DNA from: Zasmidium citrigriseum
Taxonomy: Eukaryota > Ascomycota > Dothideomycetes > Mycosphaerellales > Mycosphaerellaceae
Direction: 5' to 3'
Assembly: GCA_002786025.1 (NCBI GenBank)
Contig: NHNW01000020.1
Span: forward strand, 1 to 64,000
Length of the DNA stretch: 64,000 nucleotides
The translations under genes were made by a program, and so were the position numbers. How positions within the stretch are numbered: the first letter of the stretch is position 1; every line of letters begins with the position of its first letter. The notes beneath the pieces were generated by a model that had not been told where the DNA came from, made no database searches, and saw nothing but the letters and a program-made list of their open reading frames with translations. Of the stretch, positions 12,791 to 24,411 are shown piece after piece.

Positions 12791-14749
12791 ATAAGCCGTA
12801 ATAATATATACGCCTAGATTTCGTACTATCTACGTAGGTAGCTAGGCTAGTACCTTACTAGCTTCCTAACACCGCCTTTACTTTTACATTCTATTATTAA
12901 TATTATTAATAACAACCTCTAGCTATTAATAAGAATGTATATATTAATCCTCCGACTAGACCTCTATCTAACTCCTACTTACTAGCTATAGAGAATATCT
13001 TAGACGCCCTTAGAAAACTATCTATCTACTACCTCCTACGACGACTACCTATACTACTTATACGACTACCTAGTACTAACGAGAAGAGACCTATCTCTAC
13101 CGCTTTAGTAGTCTACTTAACGCTACGATTACTACGTATATAATATATCTCTTAATTAAGTAGCTACTCGGCGCGATATACGTTTTAAATCGCCTCGCGG
13201 TCTTAGGGTATTACGTTTAGAGAAAGGAATCGCTAGCGGGTTAGTAAACGTCTACGAGGCTTAGTAGATACCTTACGGGTACGACTAGTAGTATTCGACG
13301 ACCCTACTAATATAGTATCGATACTACTAAACTACTACGGTATACTAGTACTACTAGACGGATCGGCTTACGACTAGGTACCTCCTCTACTAGATATATT
13401 AGTACTTAGTCTACTACCGCCTCGACTCCTAGCCCCTCTTCTTAGCCGACCTCTACCTAGTCCGCGATCGCCTCGATTACCTCTACTAGCCTATACTTAT
13501 AGTTAGCTCTAGGTCTAGGTCTAGCTCTAGCTCTAGCTCTAGCCTTAAGACTAGCCTTAGGATTAACTCTACGATATACGCTAGTTCTATAGGTTAGTCG
13601 TAGCTATCTTAACCGATAGGCGGTCGGCTTCCTACTTAGACGATACTAGGATACCCTCTCGTATCTACTATAGTCGTTACTCTAGAGTTAGGGGTAGTAG
13701 TATCGATCTCTAAGCCTACGTTAGAGTAGTCTACTCTACGTCTACTACCTCCTTCGCCGCTCTATCTTCGGCCGCCTTATTCTTAGCCGCTAGCTTCTTA
13801 CGGGCCGCCTACTTAATCTTCTCGTATTTAGAATAGATATCTAAAGCGATCTAGTTTAGCTTTCGAACGAGTATATTAAGTAGAGCCTCTTTCTATAACT
13901 ACTTCTATAGTAACGGGGCTATCTCTAGAAGCTTTAAGGCGAGTAAGCTATCCTAGTTATCCTTATCTATCTCTTTAAAGACGTTATAGACCTAGTACGC
14001 TATCTTATCTAGTAGGATAACAGTAGATAGGATAGTAAAGAGACGACTTCCCTTAGGGAATCTATTATCCCTATTGCCCTCCTTTAATACCTAGGATTGG
14101 ATTAATAGTAATATATAAGCTTAAATAGTCCCGCCTCTCGGCTTCTTTAGATCTACTAGTATATCCGACTTTAGAGGTCTCTATTTAAGATACTAGACGA
14201 ATTAGTAGTCTAGATTATAGATATTATAGTAATCTTTAGGTAGGACCTCCTCGCGTAGATATATATAGGCCTCCTCTCTAAGATACTTATTAATATATTT
14301 CTATAGATAGGGACCCTTACTATCTTATAGTAGCTAGAAGTTTATAACCTCTCCCTATACTAACGGCGTCTTTCTACGCTACTAGATCTCCTTAAGGCTA
14401 AATTCTCGCCGCTTATAAGGAGCGGTAGTAGTATACGTCGAATCGCTAGCTTTACTAGGATCCGGGCGCTCGTCGTCGTCGTCGCTATTATCCTCTTTCT
14501 CCTAATTACTTATTCTACCTATGTCCTCTCTAGGGATCTACGACTATCGAAGCTACGAGGCCTACGAATCTCGCTAAGATCGAGGTAATAGGTAGCTCTA
14601 GCGACTAGGCGATACGGATACTAAACGATAAGGGCGTTAAGAGCTAGAGCTAGTAGTAGTAGTATTAGTAGTAGTCTAGGCTCCGCGTTAGTCCTCGAGG
14701 ATAAGATACTCTAGTAGTAGAATCTATAGTTTATTTATACTATCTAGTA

Positions 14750-16000
14750 TCTTCTTTAGGCGATCGTCTATCTATACTAGGAGAAAGATAATAGCGATAC
14801 TCTTCTCGCCTACTAGTAGCTTTCGCCTACCTCGACCTAGTCGCTATATTATATCCTTAAGATTACGGGTTACTAGAAAGCAATACTATACGATAATCTT
14901 AATATCGTTAATATTAGTTCTAGTACTAATAGCCGTCGTACTAAACATAATACGTATCTAGGAATCTAGCTTACTAAATTCCGTATATCGCTTATTCTAG
15001 TTATACTTTACGACCTTACTAGTATAGATAGACACGACTCGGTATATATCTAGATAGGTACTAAACCTACCTTTACGCCTAAAGTAGTACTACTTCTTCT
15101 TATCTAGGCAATTCTTAGTAAGGTCTATAAGCTACTAGCGTACGACGGTAGCCGCGTTCTTAATATAGGTACGCCTATCGATAAAGGCTAGGTATTTCTT
15201 AATCTTCTCTAGATAGGCCTCGTATATTAGACTATCTATCTCTATATCCTAGCCTAGCGGTAGTACCTACTCCTTTACGGCGTCGCGTACTATAAAGTAT
15301 AATAGGTTATAGTCGTATAGACCGCGGTGCTTTAGCGGAATAGTCTTAAAGATATACGTTATATCTAGACGGTCGATACTAGCCCGAATAACCTTAGTCT
15401 AGTATACTCCCTTACCTTCCCTCTAGAATCTAGTAGATTTAAGTATATAGTCTTATGTCTCGCTTAACACCGTAGCTAAAGTACTAAGCTATATAGTATC
15501 TTTACGAAGGATACTACGAAGCTAGTAGATCTTGCTATACGTAGACTAGAACTTCTCCTACTTCTTAATAAGATACACCTTATTAATTACGACTATACTA
15601 ATACGATTATAGACCTCGGGCTTACGAAGGAGTTCTCGAAACTTAGGTAGCGATACCTATTTAGGGCCGAGGATAATGTACTAGTATTTACTAGCCTCGA
15701 TATTATCGTAGATATCTAGCTCGATCTTCTTCTAGTCGGCTATAATATTATATATATTAATAAGTCTATTCGTCTCTATCCTACGGATTACGTCTACTTA
15801 CTCCTAACTAAGCTAGTTAAGGGGGGGTATCTAGATAACTATCGCCCTAGTAAGTAGAGTATATACGTAGAATACTATACTCTTACCTTCGCTAGTACGA
15901 CTAATAAGTAGAATATTAGACTAGCTAAAGACCGTAGCTATAATAGTATTAATCTACGACTCTTTAGGCGTATATCCCTTACCTAGGTACTACTTATCGA
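14750..16000 (-). pseudogene. RecQ-like DNA helicase, RIP-degraded
   Basis: On the minus strand, reading RIP stops through, the helicase motifs appear in order from high to low coordinates. A Walker A-like SEGKSIVF lies at about 15,880-15,900. An ILGPxQVSLPKFRELL segment (about 15,650) is followed by a motif II region IVVINKVYLIKK, where VIDEVHLI would be expected. An IKKYLAFIDRR segment opens the C-terminal domain (about 15,180). A motif V/VI region comprises TNINDIKIIVQ and IIQRLGRGRR (about 14,820-14,900). This matches fungal RecQ-type SF2 helicases of the kind found near telomeres and in repeats. The gene is dead: many stops and an altered motif II. Confidence 0.75.
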
Positions 16001-17860
16001 GAACCTTCTATAGACTAGTAGTAATAATAGTACGATAGATAGGTACTACCCGAGGATACCGCGCCGCCTACTATACTAGTATCTATACTTCCTCGATAGT
16101 TATAGAAGGGATCTAGGTAGTACGAGACTCGAAGTATTACTACTACTCTACTAGATCTTCTAGTACTTAGACTAGGGGGATAGTCTACTTTAGACGGTCG
16201 CGATTAATAGCCTAGCGCCTAGGTACTAACCTCGATTAGCGCTCTATAGCCTATTATAGTCGCTCCTATTCCTATCGCTACTTAATTTCCTATACCCGCT
16301 AAAAGGCGGTATACCTCTTAGCCTAAAGGCGCCGCTTATCGGGTATATTAATACTCTAATAGGCGACTCGAGCGGATTTAAGAGAATAGATAAGAGGGAT
16401 CGAGTATAAGGGATTAAATATAAGGATATAGTAGAAGGACTTTAGGGGGGTAGGCGAACTTTTACTTAGTATAAGCGAGGATAAAGGTTAGCGATATAGT
16501 AAATACTTAGAGGTTATAGAGGGTACTAGAAAATATAGAGTCTATACGTCGTAGGGTACTAGGAGCGACGCCCTTAGCGTATATAAATAGGGGAGGGAAG
16601 TAAATAGGTAAATTAAGTAACGGATAGCTATACTTACGGCCTACTATATTATATTTTTCGAGGATACATTTTATAGCTAATTTGCCTACTAAAAATCTTA
16701 AAAAATACATAAGTACCTACTCTAGGCGCCTAAGTTTTCTCGAGTATAGTAATAGGTAGGTTAGCTCGCTATTCGATTAATAAAGTTGTTAATAGATAGG
16801 GTCCGCCTAATACTTAGTATAAGGCTAGCGCGTTTTATCCTTAGACGCTCCGTAGAGAGCTTCGTAGACCCTACTTTCCCTAATATTAACTAAAGGAAGG
16901 AAGTAGGGTCGCGAAGTAAGAATAGAGGAGTAGCTAATTTATAAGATAGCTAGCTAGTAGAAGTCTCTTATACCCTTATAGCCTATATACGAACGCTAGC
17001 TTATTATATACTTTACTATCTTTATAGGCGAGTAAAGGAAAAGTAGGTAAGATTTATTTATATTCTATAAAGGATCTACGAGCTTCGCTAGCTTACTACC
17101 GCGAAACTACTATATCTAATACTAGATTTTATATCTAAGTAAATAGATAAACCCTTACCTAACTCTATACTTAGACTCTACGTAGGTTTATAGCTTATTA
17201 GTAGTAGATAGCTAGCGCTATAGATATCTATATAACGATAGGGTTATTATCTAGGGAGGAGGAGGCAATTATAAAGCTAGCTTTACTCTACTAAAGTCGG
17301 GCCTATAGATACCTTAGGCGATAAGCCTATAGAGCGCTAGCTTAGCGCCTATAGTACTTTTTACGTAGTACTTTAGATACCCTTCCTTCCTTAGTTATTA
17401 GTCTAAGTCGTATCTAAGGGATACCTTTACCTACTATCGTTTCTATAGCTATTCGCTTTCGTTACGTAACCTAGCCTACGTATCTAGGTAAAGCCTAATA
17501 CTTTTATATATAGTTAACTATATTTCGAATAGCTTAACGTATTATTACCTTTAGATAGCTACTATAGTATTTTAAGAGAGTAGTATTATTAAGAGAGACT
17601 CGTTTAATATATAACTTAATCGTAGATTAAGGAAGGTTTTTAGAGGCTATAATCTTAGGTACTAGTATACTATAACGAGCTACCCTATAGATCTACGCTC
17701 TTCTCTAGGGAGAGAGTTTAGTATTAGGTATATAATTAATAGAAATTGGAGCTAAAGGAGTGCGTAGTATTGCCATAGTAAAATATTGAAGAAAATAAGT
17801 TAAGAACGCGTCTCGCGTTGAAGCGCGATTTTATGACGTCAGACGTAGACTTTTGCGTAG

Positions 17861-19198
17861 TTACTGTAGTTCCAAGACAGCGACAGGCTCATTCGCTCCG
17901 GAGGTTGCATCCGCTACGGTATTTGCGATAGGCCGCTCACTGAGGGTGTCTTTTGTCTCGCGACCAGCAAAGAGCTTCCGCACGGAGCTACGCAGCTCTG
18001 GTAAATGCTTAGGTCGGAAGCTAGTCGCAGTTGCGACGGATGACGTTGGTGAAGGTGGCCCATTGTCGAGCGATGGTCTGCTTGACGCAGTTGAAGGCCT
18101 GGCTGTCGTATTGACTGACGCAAGAGATGCCAGAGACGGTCTTCTTCGGGCGTTCTCCATTTGCTGTCGTTCATGCATCACCATGTCCACAAGGTGTCGC
18201 CAGTCGGGCTCGATCCATAGGGCGTGACAGAACTTTCCCTTCTCCGACTTCTGCTTCATTTCCCTTAGGTTCTCATCAACCCAACCCGGAGCCATGAGTC
18301 CCACTTTCCACTCGATCCATTCATGGCCCTTGCCCAGTCGAATGGCTTCTGCGGCAATTTCTGTGATGAAGTTGTTGAGACGTGCGTCATTCGTGGCTTG
18401 TAGATGATCTGCGATGCACACCATGCAAATGAAGGGGGAGTCCAGATCACGGGCTTGGGCGTAGTCAGGAGGATCTCTGACGTGGCAGTTTGATGAGCAA
18501 GGCTCCGGCTCGCTGGTGGTGACTCTGTGACCGCATCCTAGAATGTGGTCGAGAGACTCATGAGTACACGGGTCGCCAAAGTGCGGGTTCGGATACTCCG
18601 GTTGTAGAGCTGCTGTCCGGGCGGGCATGGACGTTGACACCGGGCGTTCTTTCTCGATCTTCTCGACGGAAGTCCGTCGATCAACAATGCGTCCATCGCT
18701 TGTCTTAACCTTTTCGTAGACAATTCTTGGGCGTTTTCTGGCCGGCATCTTGGGTACTGGCTGTCCAAATCGAAAGCCTTTCGGCAGCTGACGACCGAGG
18801 CGGGCTGGCGCATGAGGCGATATTGCCGGCATATCTGCTGCTGCGCCTGACTTCGTAGGGGTGAGGGGTGGCGTTGGCGGCATGGTTGAATTCGTATGTC
18901 TTGAATGCAGCGCCGGTGTTGATGTCTCGCTTGATGTAATACTGTTTCGCACGGAGTCCTGCTCCGAATATGACCGCTTCCTCAAGATCTGCTGCGACTG
19001 GTCGCGGGGTATGATCACGGACAAGGGCCGCTCAAATGTGTTGGCGGGCTTTTCTTTCGACATGATCTCATTGAATAATGAATGAGGCATGGTCTCTTTT
19101 AGACATTCGTGATCTTTGTCCTGGCGATCCGATACAAAGGCGTCCACAGGCGTGGAACAAAGCCTAGAATAGCGTGAAGTGTCACCACCACAAGCCAT
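17861..19198 (-). CDS. Hypothetical protein with Cys/His-rich motif
   Basis: A single-exon frame of 445 residues. The N-terminal half is low-complexity and Ser/Pro/Thr-rich (SSETSTPALHSRHT, PPTPPLTPTKS), followed by a basic stretch PARKRPR that could serve in nuclear import. The middle has a Cys/His pattern, CTHESLDHILGCGHRV then CSSNC and ICMVC, that could bind zinc. Short proteins with the CGHRVxTxEPExC pattern are common in Dothideomycetes and uncharacterised. The C-terminus is again Ser/Pro-rich. The start at 19198 gives the longest frame; Met37 (19090) is an alternative. The stop lies only about 115 bp from the RIP island. The function is not recognised. Confidence 0.7.
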   Translation of the reverse strand: MACGGDTSRYSRLCSTPVDAFVSDRQDKDHECLKETMPHSLFNEIMSKEKPANTFERPLSVIIPRDQSQQILRKRSYSEQDSVRNSITSSETSTPALHSRHTNSTMPPTPPLTPTKSGAAADMPAISPHAPARLGRQLPKGFRFGQPVPKMPARKRPRIVYEKVKTSDGRIVDRRTSVEKIEKERPVSTSMPARTAALQPEYPNPHFGDPCTHESLDHILGCGHRVTTSEPEPCSSNCHVRDPPDYAQARDLDSPFICMVCIADHLQATNDARLNNFITEIAAEAIRLGKGHEWIEWKVGLMAPGWVDENLREMKQKSEKGKFCHALWIEPDWRHLVDMVMHERQQMENARRRPSLASLASVNTTARPSTASSRPSLDNGPPSPTSSVATATSFRPKHLPELRSSVRKLFAGRETKDTLSERPIANTVADATSGANEPVAVLELQ

Positions 19199-20076
19199 TG
19201 TATTTTGTGAAGAGAGCGCCCTGCTCCAGTGTGTATTGAAAGATGTGCGAAAGAGGACAGTCGGAATCGGCGCCGTATTTCAGCAAGGCAGCTCCAAATG
19301 CGCAGTGATGTATGCCGCAGATCCCGAAAGTTGGTACTGGTACAGGCTATTCTCCAACTCCAACTCCCGGTGTTGCCGAATGGCAGGTCCCTGTATGTTG
19401 ATGACCGCGGAGGGGCAGAGGCAGCATCAAGAATCGAGACTCACGTACCAGAGGACCGGGCGAGCGAACTGCTGCTAATATCTAGAATATTGCTTTTAGA
19501 AGAGTAAGACTTAATCTCCGAAGTAGATAGACGGTGTCACGCTGCATGTTTGACATTTGGCATGTCTGAGATCTCACGTCGGCATCCTGGTCATCACGAG
19601 ATTGCTGACTGGGTACCAGCTTTTGCAGGTCGAGGTGATCATTTATGTTTCGTGAGGTCGAGACTGTTTGCGCATTTCATTAGAACTTGGGGCTCTCTCA
19701 TGTAGATGGGCATACTGCAGATGCCGAGATGAACTCCTTCATGGCCGCCGTCGGTGTCCGGTAGGGAAATGGAGCCACGCTCGCCGAAGTGAGTGCATCC
19801 CAGCATGATAGTCGCATGGTCCAGCTATCGCAGCTGTCTATTCCAGGAAAGATGGCGTGATGGATAGAGGACCTCGATCGGGTTGGACATGGTTGATGGT
19901 GGACGGAATAGGGTGAGGTTGGACGAGGGAAGGGGCGCACGGGCCCAGTGGCCAACAGTGCCACGTGATTCTTGAGGAAGGATCTGTGGCAACTTCTGTC
20001 ACTTGCATTCTGCATCACAACAACACAGATTCGAACAACCTAAGGGAGAAGTCCATCACATCAGGCCGAATTCAAA
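19199..20076. other. Divergent intergenic region
   Basis: This 878 bp lies between the minus-strand Cys/His protein and the plus-strand GPN2 gene and presumably carries both promoters. Short frames in it have no coding character. No RNA gene or clear TATA element was seen. Confidence 0.5.
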
Positions 20077-21322
20077 ATGGGCACCATTCTCATACCGACC
20101 GGTCCTCCAGGATCCGGCAAATCGACCCTCTGCAACGGCCTCCAACAGTTCATGCGCGCCGTCGCCAGACCATGCTCAGTCGGGAACTTGGACCCAGCCA
20201 ACGACAACATTCCATACGAGGCATCTTTTGATGTGCGGGAGCTGGTCAATGTCGATGAAGTTATGGAGCGTGAGGAACTCGGTCCAAATGGGGGCGTCTT
20301 GTGGGCAATGGAGGAAGTCGAGGCCAACATCGACTGGCTGGAGGAGAGACTCGAGGAATGTGGTATGTCGAAAGTAAACTTCAACTAGGAGACAGGCGCT
20401 GATGCGGACGACAGAGGAGACTATCTTACTTGATCCGCCCGGCCAACCTGAGTTAACGACACACCATACTGCGCTTCCTCGAATACTCCATCGATTAGAG
20501 AAAGCAGGCTACCGGGTAAGGACTGCTTCTCTTCACAAATATCGTCGCCGCTGACTGACTGCGCAGTAGATAGTCATCATCCAACTTCTGGACTCCGTGG
20601 TCTTGACCCGTCCTTCGCTCTACCTCTCCAGTCTGATCCTTTGCCTGCGAGGAATGCTCCACTTACCATACCCAGTTGTCAACGTCCTGACCAAGATCGA
20701 CAATCTGAAAGCCGTGGGTGGCGCCGACTTGCCGTTCAACCTGGATTACTACACCGAAGTCCAAGATCTACACCATCTTCTCCCGTCTCTTTCAGAGGAA
20801 CTCAAGGCCACGCCATCGGGATCCAGTGAGAAATGGGACAAACTGAACGAGGCGCTCATTTCCTTAATCGAGGATCACGGACTGGTCGGATTTGAAACGC
20901 TGGCGGTCGAGGACCGGCAGAGCATGACCAGCTTGCTTCGAGCGATCGACAGGGCGTCGGGATATGTCTTCCAGGGAGCGCGAGCAACGGACGAAGAAGG
21001 CCGGACTGTGTCTGACGAAGCTAGTATCTGGGCTCAGGCCATGAATGAGGGGTACGGGAAGATGGACGTCAGAGACGTGCAGGAGCGATGGGTAGAGCGT
21101 AAGGAAGAATTCGACGAGATTGAGAGAAAGGCTTGGGAAGAGGAAGCACGATTAGCCGGCGCTTTACCGGAGGAGCCTGCAGCGACAGTCAAACGGAAAG
21201 ATGCGGACGGTGATCAGCCAATGGACGATGATGAAGACGAGTTGCTGGCAGAGCAGAGGAAGTGGCAAGCCGAACAGGCCAAGAATGGAGGCGGTGGTGG
21301 GACTGGATTTGTGAGGAAGTGA
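20077..21322 (+). CDS. GPN2: GPN-loop GTPase 2 (three exons)
   Basis: Exons 20077-20362, 20415-20515 and 20570-21322 give 379 residues; introns of 52 and 54 bp have GT-AG ends. The protein starts MGTILIPTGPPGSGKST, a P-loop (GPPGSGKST, residues 9-17), and has LDPANDN and then LGPNGG, the Gly-Pro-Asn insertion that defines the family. Exon 2 encodes LLDPPGQPEL, where Asp-Cys-Pro-Gly-Gln is usual in the G3 region, so the Cys is replaced by Pro. Exon 3 has NVLTKID (G4) and the TEVxDL segment. The C-terminal 60 residues are acidic and Lys-rich. GPN2 homologues act with GPN1/GPN3 in assembly and nuclear import of RNA polymerase II and III. Length and domain order are normal. Confidence 0.93.
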
Positions 21323-21342
21323 AGATTAAGCCTGCACTCGGT

Positions 21343-23251
21343 CTACGATAACCGGAGCACCCTCTTCACGACTCGATCCAACTCTGCACTCGGATCCTGA
21401 TGCCGCTTCAGCATACTGCCATCCATCCATCGCCACGCCACGATGTTGTCAGGCCTGACTAGTACCGCTCCGCTTGGCGCTATTTCCCGCTGACGCTCCC
21501 AAGCGCCCTCAATATCTTTCAGGCTTTGGTCTGGCAACACGACAACATCCACCATCTCATGCTCGACAGCGTTCCAGCAGTGCGAGCTCGTCAGAAGTAG
21601 AAGTCTTTCTTGTTTGACCAACCACCTTGTCGACACTTTCTCATTGGATCCGTCGTTCCGCAGCCATGCATGCGGAAGTTGGTGGCCAGGGACAGTACAA
21701 GGCCTATAATCGCACATCTCCATCTCGCCATCTTCGTTGATTTGCGGGCTCTTCCAATCCATTCCTGGATCGATGACCTTGCTGTGATCATAGAACCAAC
21801 CAGCTTCGGCTCCGAGTGCGAAGAACTCCATGTCGAGAGTCTCTTGCGCGGCTTTCTGCACGGCAGCGACCTTACTCTGTGCCTCAACTGAGATATCCCT
21901 CACATCTTGAGCGGCAAAGTACTGGTCCAGGTTCCTGACGTTTGTTTCTTCGGAGTTTGCAGGCGAGATGCCTAGTGCATGATCGAGGATGCCACTATGC
22001 GCTCGCATGTTGTAGAGGCCAGTCCTTGCGACACGATCTCCAACTGGATGACGCTCTTCATGGTAGCTCTGTAGCAGACCATTCATGTCGTTCTCAGCAA
22101 GCACGTGATTCCCGGACGAGGACGCCTTCAGCGCCAGAGCGAGCTTCCAACAAAGATTATGCGCATCCTGGAATCCAGTATTGCCACCCAAGGCTCCTGC
22201 GGACACGGTATCAGCATACGTCTCAGAACCGCGGCCTTTCTTCGTACTTACCCCACGGCGGTATCCTGTGAGCAGCATCGCCCACCAGGAACACCCTCCC
22301 CTTCGGACTAATATACCTGTCCGCCGCCTTCGCCTGCAAATACCAATGACTCAAGCTCAGGATCTCCATTTTCAAATCCGGAATCTGCACCGTCTTGCGA
22401 ATCCGCGCCTCCATATCCTCTTTCGTGAAGGGCTTCTCCCTCTCATGCGGCAGTCGTCCTACAATCACACTATATTCCTCCGTCGCGGGATCCCTAGGGT
22501 ATGGACCGAGATGATACACCACGCCACTGTTCACACTTCCCGCAAGGCTCGGATTGATAAACCAGTAAATGAGCACACTCGGATCCGGGACATGCAGTCT
22601 CAGCGGCGCACGAACATGAGCAGTGACCATATCTGCAATATCCGCCTCGCCAACATACTCAATCCCGAGATGCTGCGCAACAAACCGCCCACCATCCGCC
22701 CCGACACAGTAAATCGCCTCGATCGTCTTGCTGCTCTGATCCTCGCCACTCCGTCGATGATACGTCACAACAACCCTCTCCTCACTCTCCACGACATCGG
22801 TCACTTCGTGATGAAAGAAAATCCCCTCAGGATTCAACTCCTCCGCCCGCTTCCTCAAAACAGGCTCCAGCCTTATCTGCGCAAAATGCGCATACCGACT
22901 CGGACTCGCGTTCTTATAAGCTCTCCCTCTCTCGCTCTCACTAAGACAATACCCGAACGCCTCCCGACTCGCTATCTCCCTCCCATCGGAACCAAGACAG
23001 CTCCACCAGGCCGTGCGGGCGAAACTTGAGGGTGGGGCTCCTAGACGGTCTATTTCTTCTGAGACGCCGCAGTGGCGCAGGATTTCCATTGTGCGGTTGT
23101 GGAGGCCGATGGCTTTTGGGTGGATGGAGGTTGTTGGTTGGCGTTCGAAGAGGATGTGGGGGTTGGATTGGAGGGAGAGCAGGATGGATGTTACGAGGCC
23201 GATTTCGCCGCCGCCGATTATTACGACGGGGGTTTTGAGTGGTGGTGCCAT
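21343..23251 (-). CDS. FAD-dependent aromatic monooxygenase (two exons)
   Basis: Exons 23251-22252 and 22196-21343, separated by a 55-bp GT-AG intron, give 617 residues. The N-terminus MAPPLKTPVVIIGGGEIG carries the GxGxxG FAD-binding fold. An intact GDAAHRIPP motif sits just before the intron, and GALGGNTGFQDAHNLCWKLA just after it. The C-terminal third matches the thioredoxin-like domain of phenol-hydroxylase-type enzymes. This family uses NAD(P)H and O2 to hydroxylate aromatic rings; the substrate cannot be told from sequence. A TATATA element lies about 45 bp upstream of the chosen start on the minus strand. A longer in-frame start at 23419 would put 56 atypical residues before the fold and was rejected. 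Confidence 0.9.
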
Positions 23252-23682
23252 GGTCGCGGTTGAGTTTAGGAGAATGGTAGGTGGTACAAGATCGTATATA
23301 AGCCATGATCCCACTGAGCTCTGGGAGCTGTAGTCGAGCTTGCTGGTGAACCCTGCTTCCTGCAGGGCTGAAGTTCTGACTCCTTTGCGGACGATCCGAT
23401 GGGACCGTGGGACCGGCATTTGAGAATCGCGTCTAATATTCTTTTAGTGGTATGTATCGTTTGCGTTGCCGCTCAAGGAAGGGACCTAATGCGGATGTAT
23501 CGCGGTGCATATCTACTTGGTTCGTGTTGTAGTTCTTGTGCGATGCTTCGTCGCCGGTGAATGAGGTTTGGTGTGCGAAGCTGTCGAATTGCTGCAATGT
23601 TGTATAACTGATAATTGAAGGTACTCTCATAGCATGCTCAAACGCCCACACGAGGGACATGGACAACTTCGCCATGTCGGAC
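23252..23682. other. Intergenic region between two minus-strand genes
   Basis: This 431 bp holds the FAD monooxygenase promoter and the downstream region of the epimerase-like gene. A minus-strand TATATA lies at about 23294-23301. I see no further gene. Confidence 0.5.
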
Positions 23683-24411
23683 TCATTTGCTCTCCTCCGC
23701 AATCCGTCTCAACGCAACATTCCTAATCAACCTCCCATTCTCCTCCACACCCTTCCCAGCAGGCCACGGCCCTCCACCACCAATCGCCAACCTCACACAA
23801 GCCTTCCCCAAATTCTCCGTCGAGATGACGAGAGGTTTATACACCTTCTCAAAGAAGTTCCCCGCCCAATTGATCCCCCTATCAGTCCACGACGGCGACC
23901 TCTCGGCAAGATACTTCCCCTCAGGATTGATCCCCGCCGGCCGAACATTATACACATTGAGTGACGGGACCTCCTCTTGCAGATTAAGCAAACTCCTCTC
24001 CGCCCTCCCTTTAATGCGCCCAAACATCATCCCGCTCGTCTTATCCATCTCCGCGCCCTCACCGGACATGTACACGAACGTGAAACTCTCCCCAAGCCCC
24101 GCGAACGCCCGTGCTGCGGCGAGAGGGTAGTCGTATGTGATTGCAGTGTATTCTTCTTCTTGCATGCCTCTGCTGCTTATTCCCTGCGCCCAGATGCATG
24201 CTGTCGCGCTGCTGAGCTGGGAGAGGAGGTCGGGCGGGTAGGTGGTGAAGTCTTTGTGGATTATGACGTTGGTTTTGGGCGAGTTTTGGGCGAGTTTTAC
24301 GGGGCGGCGGGAGAGGATGGAGATGCGGGCTATGGAGGGGGTTTGGAGGGCGTGGGCGAGGATTCCGGCGCCTGCGGTTCCTGTTGCGCCGGTGAGGATT
24401 ATGTGCGCCAT
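23683..24411 (-). CDS. NAD(P)-binding Rossmann protein, epimerase-like
   Basis: An intronless 242-residue protein beginning MAHIILTGATGTAGAGILAHAL, with the TGATGxxGxxI dinucleotide-binding loop at residues 7-17. It continues with ISILSRRPVKL, a VYMSGEGA segment (residues 112-119) and NVYNVRPAGINP, features of atypical short-chain dehydrogenases annotated in fungi as nucleoside-diphosphate-sugar epimerase-like. The standard YxxxK pair is not clear, so catalysis is uncertain. It lies 431 bp from the monooxygenase on the same strand and shares an upstream region with the divergent rhamnosidase gene. A shared pathway is possible but unproven. Confidence 0.82.
   Translation of the reverse strand: MAHIILTGATGTAGAGILAHALQTPSIARISILSRRPVKLAQNSPKTNVIIHKDFTTYPPDLLSQLSSATACIWAQGISSRGMQEEEYTAITYDYPLAAARAFAGLGESFTFVYMSGEGAEMDKTSGMMFGRIKGRAERSLLNLQEEVPSLNVYNVRPAGINPEGKYLAERSPSWTDRGINWAGNFFEKVYKPLVISTENLGKACVRLAIGGGGPWPAGKGVEENGRLIRNVALRRIAEESK

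Larger units (their letters stand above)
1..17745. repeat. RIP-mutated transposon island
   Basis: A continuous block in which CA and TG dinucleotides are nearly absent while TA is in great excess and CG stays common. Positions 241-540, for example, hold no CA and only two TG, where about 37 would be expected by chance. That is the signature of fungal repeat-induced point mutation acting on CpA on both strands, not of CpG deamination. No reading frame of gene length is intact. Decayed frames whose stops are mostly TAA/TAG in place of CAA/CAG/TGG show that the island is built from several inactivated mobile elements. Normal composition resumes at about 17,745. Confidence 0.93.

Noticed and set aside
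16507..16710. 67-codon open frame in the RIP island
   Set aside because: Short, no recognisable family, and composed of RIP-shaped codons; the only open frame of this length in 17.7 kb is expected by chance.
1..17745. Mitochondrial insertion or centromeric satellite as the cause of the A/T-rich block
   Set aside because: Dinucleotide bias is specific for CA/TG loss with CG kept, and retrotransposon and helicase relics are readable; RIP explains both.
22181..23029. 282-codon plus-strand frame opposite the monooxygenase
   Set aside because: Antisense shadow of a clearly conserved gene; the translation has no domain.
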